DNA of 45,178 nt from JBFYTX01 sp963739515 (GTDB lineage Bacteria > Chloroflexota > Dehalococcoidia > Dehalococcoidales > RBG-16-60-22), in contig CAVUAO010000007.1 in NCBI GenBank assembly GCA_963739515.1, positions 1-45,178 of the forward strand, given 5' to 3'. The notes beneath the pieces were generated by a model. The model was not told the DNA's origin and did not search any database. It saw only the letters and a program-made list of their open reading frames with translations. Position numbers and translations under genes: made by a program. Below are positions 40,338 through 45,178 of the stretch, one piece after another; positions within the stretch are counted from its first letter, which is position 1; each line of letters starts with the position of its first letter.

Positions 40338-41588
40338 TTATTCCAGCGGCGCCATTGTAAGGAGCTTTTTGGCTATCTGCGGGTATCTGGCGATGAACTC
40401 CAGCTCGTCCTCGACCAGCGGTTTGTGCGCTTCCACGTTGGCGTACCTTACCAATTCCAGTATCTCGTTGGCTTCGGCCCGGCTTTTATTCCGGAAGGAA
40501 ATATCGATTTTCCCCATGACGTGGCTGAACCCGGAGATGCCGCTGTATTGCCCGGTGATAATCTCGCGCCCGGTTTCCACGGATATCGGCTCACCCCGGC
40601 CGATTTCCTCGTAGCCGTAGAGCTCATAGTTGCCGGGGTCTTTGAGGACGCCGTCCGCGTGGATGCCGGAGGCGTGGGCGAAGGCATTGGAGCCGACCCC
40701 CGGCTGGTTAATCGGTATCGGCACATCGAAGGCGTAGCTGGCAAATCTGGCTATCTTCGCGGCCAGCTTCAATTTGATATTGCCGCCCAGCGGGTATTTT
40801 ACCGCGAAGCCTTTCGATTTCGTTAAAGCCAGGATAACCGCAATGAGGTCGGCGTTGCCGGCCCGCTCCCCGATGCCGTTAATGGTGGTATTGATGTAGG
40901 CGTCCTGCCCGCCGTCGATTACCCCCTTGGCGCCGGCGATGGAGTTGGCGACGGCCATGCCCAGGTCGCCGTGGCAGTGCAATTCGATGGGCAGCCTGAC
41001 CTTCTCCGCCAGCGTTTTCGCCGTCTCGTAAATCGTGAAGGGGTTATCGTAGCCCAGCGTGTCGCAGTAGCGGAACCTATCCGCCCCGTGCTCTTTAGCG
41101 GCCAGCCCGAACTCGATTAAGAACTCGATGTCCGTCCGTGAAGCGTCCTCGGCGTTAGCGCCGATGGATATTACCTTGCGGTCCCGCGCCGCTTTAACGG
41201 CTGCGGTCATGTCCTTGATAACGCTGCTCTTGCTCTTTTTGCCCTGGAACTTGCGGTTTATCATCTGGTCGGATGTCGATATGGAAAGGTTCAAGTGCTT
41301 TATTTTCGGCACTCTTTCGAAGGTTGTCTCCACGTCCTCGACGACCGCCCTTATCCATCCCCCCAGGCGTATTTGCTTGAAGACTTTCATCCTGGCCAGT
41401 TCGAGGTTCGCCTGCAGGTAATTGGTCTCGTGCCGCGTCGTGGGGAAGCCGAACTCGCTCTGGAAGATGCCCATTTCATCCAGATACAGGTTTATCAGGG
41501 TCTTTTCCAGCTTGGACAGCCCGAGCTTGGCTGTTTGCACCCCGTCCCGGTTGGTCACATCAATGAGATATATTTTGTTGGGCATCAT
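40338..41588 (-). CDS. homocitrate synthase/isopropylmalate synthase family; possible Re-citrate synthase
   Basis: A 416-residue DRE-TIM metallolyase that condenses acetyl-CoA with a 2-oxo acid. LIDVTNRDGVQTAK is the family opening (usually DxTLRDGxQ), ELHCHGDLGMAVANSIAGAKG is the acetyl-CoA region and HASGIHADG carries the metal-binding H-x-H loop. It lacks the C-terminal LeuA regulatory domain, as do NifV-type homocitrate synthases and the Re-citrate synthase known from Clostridium kluyveri and Dehalococcoides. No nif, leuB/C/D or lysine genes are nearby, so citrate formation is as likely as homocitrate; sequence alone cannot decide. GGGAGG suggests the second ATG (41585) as the start. Confidence 0.88.
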   Translation of the reverse strand: MMPNKIYLIDVTNRDGVQTAKLGLSKLEKTLINLYLDEMGIFQSEFGFPTTRHETNYLQANLELARMKVFKQIRLGGWIRAVVEDVETTFERVPKIKHLNLSISTSDQMINRKFQGKKSKSSVIKDMTAAVKAARDRKVISIGANAEDASRTDIEFLIEFGLAAKEHGADRFRYCDTLGYDNPFTIYETAKTLAEKVRLPIELHCHGDLGMAVANSIAGAKGVIDGGQDAYINTTINGIGERAGNADLIAVILALTKSKGFAVKYPLGGNIKLKLAAKIARFASYAFDVPIPINQPGVGSNAFAHASGIHADGVLKDPGNYELYGYEEIGRGEPISVETGREIITGQYSGISGFSHVMGKIDISFRNKSRAEANEILELVRYANVEAHKPLVEDELEFIARYPQIAKKLLTMAPLE

Positions 41589-41684
41589 GCCGCCTCCCGC
41601 TACATCTGTATATTAACATAAGAGTTGTGACGAGAACAATATGTCGGGAAAACCTGTTGCATGTCCCGCCGGAATATAAACTTA

Positions 41685-41711
41685 AGGGGCGTCCGGGGCG
41701 ATGACGCCCCT
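41685..41711 (-). terminator. hairpin after dtd
   Basis: AGGGGCGT/ACGCCCCT (41685-41692 with 41704-41711); on the minus strand it is followed by TAAGTTTATATT, about 40 bases past the dtd stop. Confidence 0.45.
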
Positions 41712-41750
41712 CCCTATTTCTTTGACAACTTCATCCTTAAGCAGACCGGC

Positions 41751-42209
41751 TTAAGGTTTATCGAATTTTTCGCGGCTGTCCACCATAACCGTCACCGGGC
41801 CGTCGTTATGGATTTCCACCTGCATGTGCTGCTGGAAACGCCCGGTAGCCACTTTCAGTCCGCTCTCCCGGGCCAGCCCGACACAATAATCGAAGAGCTT
41901 TTCCGCCTGGGCCGGCGGGGCGGCGCGGTCAAAACTGGGGCGGCGCCCTTTGCGGGTATCCGCCAGTAGTGTAAACTGGCTCACCAGGAGGAGCTCGCCG
42001 CGGACATCCAGAGCCGAAAGGTTAAACTTGTCCTGAGCATCAGTAAAAATGCGCAGGTTGACGACTTTCGCCATCAAATACTGCGCATCTTTTTCCGTAT
42101 CCGCGGCATCCACCCCGATAAAGACCACCAGCCCCGGTCCTATCCGCCCCACCTCCTCACCGCTAACGGTGACCGAGGCCCGATTCACCCGCTGCAGCAG
42201 AGCTTTCAC
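41751..42209 (-). CDS. dtd: D-aminoacyl-tRNA deacylase
   Basis: A 152-residue DTD that hydrolyses D-amino acids (and glycine) mischarged on tRNA. The two active-site motifs are LLVSQFTLLAD (catalytic Thr) and the cross-subunit NDGPVTVM (Gly-cisPro). MKALLQRVNRASVTVSGEEVGRIGPGLVVFIGV is the standard N-terminus. The GTG start at 42209 overlaps the stop of the zinc-ribbon gene (GTGA), so the two are translationally coupled. Length is standard. Confidence 0.96.
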   Translation of the reverse strand: MKALLQRVNRASVTVSGEEVGRIGPGLVVFIGVDAADTEKDAQYLMAKVVNLRIFTDAQDKFNLSALDVRGELLLVSQFTLLADTRKGRRPSFDRAAPPAQAEKLFDYCVGLARESGLKVATGRFQQHMQVEIHNDGPVTVMVDSREKFDKP

Positions 42210-42448
42210 TTTGAGGTTTTGCTGACCTCCGATTCCCCTTTACCGGACGATGGCCTGGAACTACTTTCCGAAGGACGATGGTCGGTGATATAAAAACCGC
42301 TGCCTTTAAAAATAATCGGCGTGGGATGAAAGACACGCCGGGCGGTCGCTTTACACTGCGGGCATTTGGCCTGGGGCTTGTCTTTAAAGCCCTGCTTCAC
42401 CTCAAAACGGTGATGGCAACTGCCGCACTCATATTCGTAAATAGGCAT
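42206..42448 (-). CDS. FmdB-type zinc-ribbon protein
   Basis: An 80-residue protein with an N-terminal zinc ribbon (MPIYEYECGSCHHRFEVKQ ... KCPQCKA: two CxxC pairs) and a low-complexity Ser/Lys tail. The family (FmdB/putative regulatory zinc ribbon) is named after a gene thought to regulate formamidase; a true function is not known. GAGG precedes the ATG. It is coupled to dtd downstream. Confidence 0.92.
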   Translation of the reverse strand: MPIYEYECGSCHHRFEVKQGFKDKPQAKCPQCKATARRVFHPTPIIFKGSGFYITDHRPSESSSRPSSGKGESEVSKTSK

Positions 42449-42527
42449 GGAACAGCACCTCGCGCCAACACTACCACTATCTATGATTTTACACTATGGG
42501 CCTATATCAGGCAAGCTAAAGCAATCG

Positions 42528-42556
42528 TTGCCGAGAGGGTATTTCTCTGATATACT
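42528..42556 (+). promoter_or_regulatory. promoter of tRNA-Glu (and perhaps the integrase)
   Basis: TTGCCG (42528-42533), a 17-base spacer and TATACT (42551-42556), nine bases before the tRNA 5' end. It shares its -35 box with the tRNA-Arg promoter. Confidence 0.7.
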
Positions 42557-42565
42557 GGACATTGC

Positions 42566-42638
42566 GCCCCCATCGTCTAGTGGCCTAGGACATCGGCCTT
42601 TCAAGCCGGCAACATGGATTCGAATTCCATTGGGGGCA
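42566..42638 (+). tRNA. tRNA-Glu (anticodon TTC)
   Basis: Complete cloverleaf. GCCCCCA pairs with TGGGGGC (42631-42637), discriminator A42638. The anticodon loop CTTTCAA has anticodon TTC. The T-arm is ATGGATTCGAATTCCAT. CCA is not encoded. The integrase gene starts 35 bases past its end, with no terminator in between. Confidence 0.95.
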
Positions 42639-42673
42639 TGCGAATTCCTCCGCTTTCATCCGATAATATACCT

Positions 42674-43588
42674 ATGGGTACCCGACCACGCACCAAAGCT
42701 CTCAAATCGGATCGGCAAAAGGGCGAGCCTAAAGGCGATTTGGCCGCCTGCGAGAAGTTCGGTCTTTTCCAGAGGTCCATCAATCGGAACACCGCCTGCC
42801 GCTACCGCGGCGCTTTGCTAAGGTACCAGCTATTCCTGGGCGAAAATCCCCCGAGCCTGGCTGCGACCTGCGAATATCTGGGTTTACTGCGCAAGAATGC
42901 CTTCGACCCATCGACTTTGCGCATCTTCCGCGCCGCCCTTGCGGGCTACCACCAGTGGCGCGGTGAGGAACTGAAGTTCAAGGTCAAGGTCCCCGAGACG
43001 TCAGCCAAATATGTCCCCTGGGAAATAATTCAACATATGCTTGAATTTGCTTCAGCCAAGCCTCATGACCAGCTTATTCTGCGACTTATGACCGATGCAG
43101 GGTTGCGACGTGACGAGGTCGTAAACCTCAAATTGAGTAACGTAGAAGGCAGCAAATTACGCTTCAAAGGTAAGGGTGGCAAGGAGCGCACGGTGCCCAT
43201 GACAGATGAGCTTCAGAAACTGGTCGATCAGTTTTCTGCCAGTAGACCCAGGGATGCCTCCCTCGTAGAATTAGGGGAAAAGGGCGTTTACCTGATGGTA
43301 AAAAGTTATGGCGCACTTGCCGGCATGCCCGAAATCGCCCCGCATGACCTGAGGCGCGCCTTCGGTACTCATCTCCTAAATGTCACCGGAAATATCCGTA
43401 TTGTGCAGGAGATCCTGGGCCACTCAAATGTAAACACTACTCAGGCATACACCGCCGTAACCTTTAACAATATGGAAGAAGCTATAAAAAGGTTAAATAG
43501 CGCAACAGGTGACGGTAAGAAAACGGGGGATTCACAAACTGCGGAGGGAAAAGAGGCTTCCGCAAATCGCGATATACACTCAATTTGA
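42674..43588 (+). CDS. tyrosine recombinase/integrase
   Basis: A 304-residue tyrosine recombinase. The N-terminal SAM-like (core-binding) domain covers about residues 25-115. The catalytic domain has Arg in DAGLRRDEVVNL, Lys in KGKGGKERTVPM, His-x-x-Arg in HDLRRAFGTH, His in GHSNVNTTQAY, and Tyr at the end of that motif. All six residues of the site are present, so it should be active. Start ATG 42674 (MGTRPRTKALKSD) is preferred; in-frame ATGs at 42614 and 42638 lie within or at the edge of the tRNA. Its position against tRNA-Glu suggests an integrative-element origin, though size and motifs also fit XerC/D-like enzymes. Confidence 0.9.
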   Translation: MGTRPRTKALKSDRQKGEPKGDLAACEKFGLFQRSINRNTACRYRGALLRYQLFLGENPPSLAATCEYLGLLRKNAFDPSTLRIFRAALAGYHQWRGEELKFKVKVPETSAKYVPWEIIQHMLEFASAKPHDQLILRLMTDAGLRRDEVVNLKLSNVEGSKLRFKGKGGKERTVPMTDELQKLVDQFSASRPRDASLVELGEKGVYLMVKSYGALAGMPEIAPHDLRRAFGTHLLNVTGNIRIVQEILGHSNVNTTQAYTAVTFNNMEEAIKRLNSATGDGKKTGDSQTAEGKEASANRDIHSI

Positions 43589-43615
43589 CTGGTGAATCTC
43601 AAAAATGGATTTGGA

Positions 43616-44104
43616 CTAATACTCTTGCCGACCGTCGTATTTGTATACTAACTCAATGCCGGCTTCCGCTAGTAGTTGTTCACTCTCTTCAGCAAGTTGA
43701 TATTTGCGTTCACAAACTACTTTTTTAATCCCACAATTGATCAGCAGCATGGCACAAGTCCGGCAAGGAGTCATTCTCTGATAGACAGTGGCACCTTCAA
43801 TGGAGATCCCTCTTTTGGCGGCTTGGCAGAGAGCGTTCTGTTCAGCATGCACTGTCCGTAAACAGTGTTCGCTTATCTCACCGTTTTCTTGAATCACTTT
43901 CTTCATTAAATGTCCTACATCATCGCAATGAGGTAGACCAGCAGGAGATCCAACATATCCTGTCGCCAACACCTGTTTATCTTGTACAATCACACAACCA
44001 TTCTTGCCACGGTCGCAAGTCGCCCTACTTGAGGCAGCATTGGCTAACTCTAGGAAATAGTCATCCCAAGACGGGCGTCGATTCTTTTGGCCACTATTAG
44101 CCAT
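43616..44104 (-). CDS. deoxycytidylate (dCMP) deaminase
   Basis: A 162-residue zinc deaminase converting dCMP to dUMP for dTTP synthesis. Zinc and proton-shuttle residues are HAEQNAL (His, Glu) and TPCRTCAMLLI (Cys, Cys). RPSWDDYFLELANAASSRATCDRGKNGCVIV is the standard N-terminal region, with the extra Cys of the structural zinc site in CDRGKNG. Length is usual. ComE-like competence deaminases share the fold but not the full N-terminal pattern. Confidence 0.92.
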   Translation of the reverse strand: MANSGQKNRRPSWDDYFLELANAASSRATCDRGKNGCVIVQDKQVLATGYVGSPAGLPHCDDVGHLMKKVIQENGEISEHCLRTVHAEQNALCQAAKRGISIEGATVYQRMTPCRTCAMLLINCGIKKVVCERKYQLAEESEQLLAEAGIELVYKYDGRQEY

Positions 44105-44129
44105 AATTTTCTTCTATTATTTAATTGAG

Positions 44130-45077
44130 CTACCGGACTACCGGCTCAACCAGTTCAATAGATAGCTGTTCCGCGTCTATTTCAGTTAATATTCCTTCCG
44201 GCATCGGCATAAAGATACCACTATGGCCGAAATCTGCGTTGCCAATAATCGGGAACCCGTACTCTTTCGTGATTTCAAGGAGTATTTCTTTGATATCGGG
44301 TAACATCCTTTCATCATCTTTCTCTTCACAGCCGACCAGCTTTCCTACGACCATGCCGGTTACCTTTTCGAACATCCCCTCGGCCTCTGCGATGGTGAAT
44401 TGCCGTTCAATATCTTGCGGTTGCGTCAGTAAAGCTTCCCAGAACATGATTGTTTTACCGAGTTTCGGCCAGAAACTCGTACGATACAAACTTGTCACTG
44501 CTCCTAAATAACCTCCTACTAAACGCCCCCTGGCTTTGCCCGGTCGCCAGCATTCCCACTGCGTGAAAGCCGGCATTTTCCCTAGAGGTTCCGGCCGTGT
44601 GCAGCATTTTAGGAACAGGTCGATATTATATCGGGTTGCCGCATTATTCCGGTCGGCGCCGAAACCAAAGGTCAGGTCCGGCCCGTAGATAGTCACCAGG
44701 CCAGCCCGGGCAAGCAGTGCCAGGCTCAGGTGACCGATATCACTCATGCCACTGAAAATCTTAGGATTGTTTTGTATCGTTTCATAATCGAGCAGTTTTA
44801 ATAGTTGCACTACCGTATCACCGCCTATCAGACAGATAATTGCTTTTGTTTCAGAGTCCGTGAAAAAATCCATTATTTCCCGGACTCTGTCGCCAGGAAC
44901 AGCAGTGGTATTTCGATATTTTGAATATACTGTCGGTCCGACTTCAACATTGAACCCAAGTTCCCGTAAAGTGGAAATACCATTCTTGACAGCTTCCTCA
45001 TTGATGATGTGCATCGACGGGGCAACTATCCCGATCTTGTCACCGGTTCGCAGGGCAAATGGTTTAACTAATTCCAT
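44130..45077 (-). CDS. S66 family LD-carboxypeptidase (LdcA/MccF-like)
   Basis: A 315-residue S66 peptidase. The family includes LD-carboxypeptidases of murein recycling and MccF, which gives microcin C immunity. The nucleophile Ser lies in SGMSDIGHLSLAL (usually GYSD). The Glu is expected in WEALLTQPQDIERQF and the His in FGHSGIFMPMPEG. DKIGIVAPS at the N-terminus and CLIGGDTVVQLLKLLDYE (usually RGGYG...) are also family blocks; the changed RGG residues hint at altered specificity. GGGAGG precedes the ATG. It is 26 bases from the dCMP deaminase gene, on the same strand. Confidence 0.9.
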   Translation of the reverse strand: MELVKPFALRTGDKIGIVAPSMHIINEEAVKNGISTLRELGFNVEVGPTVYSKYRNTTAVPGDRVREIMDFFTDSETKAIICLIGGDTVVQLLKLLDYETIQNNPKIFSGMSDIGHLSLALLARAGLVTIYGPDLTFGFGADRNNAATRYNIDLFLKCCTRPEPLGKMPAFTQWECWRPGKARGRLVGGYLGAVTSLYRTSFWPKLGKTIMFWEALLTQPQDIERQFTIAEAEGMFEKVTGMVVGKLVGCEEKDDERMLPDIKEILLEITKEYGFPIIGNADFGHSGIFMPMPEGILTEIDAEQLSIELVEPVVR

Positions 45078-45107
45078 GTCGGACCTCCCGTCTCTGGATG
45101 ATGGAAT

Positions 45108-45178
45108 TCACCCTGTCTCAGGATAGGCCGCTTTCAGAACACGCAAAGCTCTCAGAGTGACCCACTTGCTGGGTTGCC
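45108..45178 (-). CDS. C-terminal end of an unidentified gene (partial)
   Basis: An open frame enters from the window edge and stops at 45110-45108. It encodes 22 residues ending PSKWVTLRALRVLKAAYPET-G. The regular amphipathic helix and codon use look like a real C-terminus. It lies 31 bases upstream of the S66 peptidase start on the same strand. The family cannot be named from this fragment. Confidence 0.45.
   Translation of the reverse strand, partial: QPSKWVTLRALRVLKAAYPETG

Noticed and set aside
44130..45077. Defence or microcin-immunity gene (MccF) next to the integrase
   Set aside because: Family-level similarity cannot separate MccF from LD-carboxypeptidase, and no microcin or peptide-nucleotide genes are nearby.
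45078..45178. T-box or other leader RNA before the S66 peptidase gene
   Set aside because: There is no T-box core sequence or terminator; the stretch reads better as the end of an upstream protein gene.

Overview
The window reads as a chromosomal piece of a GC-rich, probably anaerobic bacterium. Gene content (a tungsten/molybdopterin aldehyde:ferredoxin oxidoreductase, type III CoA-transferases, ATP-type PEP carboxykinase, a citrate/homocitrate-synthase-like enzyme, class 1B dihydroorotate dehydrogenase) fits the Dehalococcoidia/Chloroflexota, but that is inference; no rRNA or other decisive marker is present.

Layout. 1-1.0 kb: a 4-oxalocrotonate-tautomerase homologue without its proline, tRNA-Arg(TCG) with promoter and terminator, and a small membrane protein. 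1.0-19.3 kb: a catabolic region. A plus-strand operon (2.06-11.35 kb) encodes AOR, an HpcH/HpaI-type aldolase, an SDR, an ATC-hydrolase-like protein, MmgE/PrpD, a 697-aa fusion of a NuoG-like iron-sulfur head with a GltD-like flavin module, and a fumarate-reductase-like flavoprotein. A convergent minus-strand operon (19.3-11.8 kb) encodes two tandem Zn-alcohol dehydrogenases, two CaiB-type CoA-transferases, a thiolase-like protein lacking the nucleophilic cysteine, a DUF35 protein and a MaoC-type hydratase. The last three resemble the hydratase/retro-aldolase module of steroid side-chain degradation. Together the operons could activate an acid or alcohol as its CoA ester, hydrate it, cleave it by retro-aldol, and oxidise the resulting aldehydes, with electrons passing through AOR and the flavin/FeS fusion.

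19.5-29.2 kb: pckA, a DUF5808-like small protein, mtaB, fabF-recJ, lgt, ftsY, uspA. 29.2-30.1 kb is an AT-rich gene desert. 30.1-45.2 kb is mostly housekeeping: an MrfA/YprA-type helicase, DUF503, an MFS transporter, nadC-yajC, a frameshifted miaB, tRNA-Ser(GCT), a single PAS-like domain, pyrD, an EndoIII-like glycosylase, trmO, a citrate/homocitrate synthase, fmdB-dtd, tRNA-Glu(TTC) abutting a tyrosine recombinase, dCMP deaminase, an S66 peptidase, and the tail of one more gene.

Two signals stand out. (1) At least five intergenic copies of a modular hairpin repeat. The three full copies are chains of four hairpins bounded by inverted CTCACCCC ends, with unrelated 27-33 nt inserts in the two outer loops; the two half copies have only 3-5 nt there. 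(2) fabF and ftsY both appear to start at ATC, each exactly 8 nt after a strong Shine-Dalgarno sequence, restoring family-typical N-termini that AUG/GUG/UUG starts would truncate.
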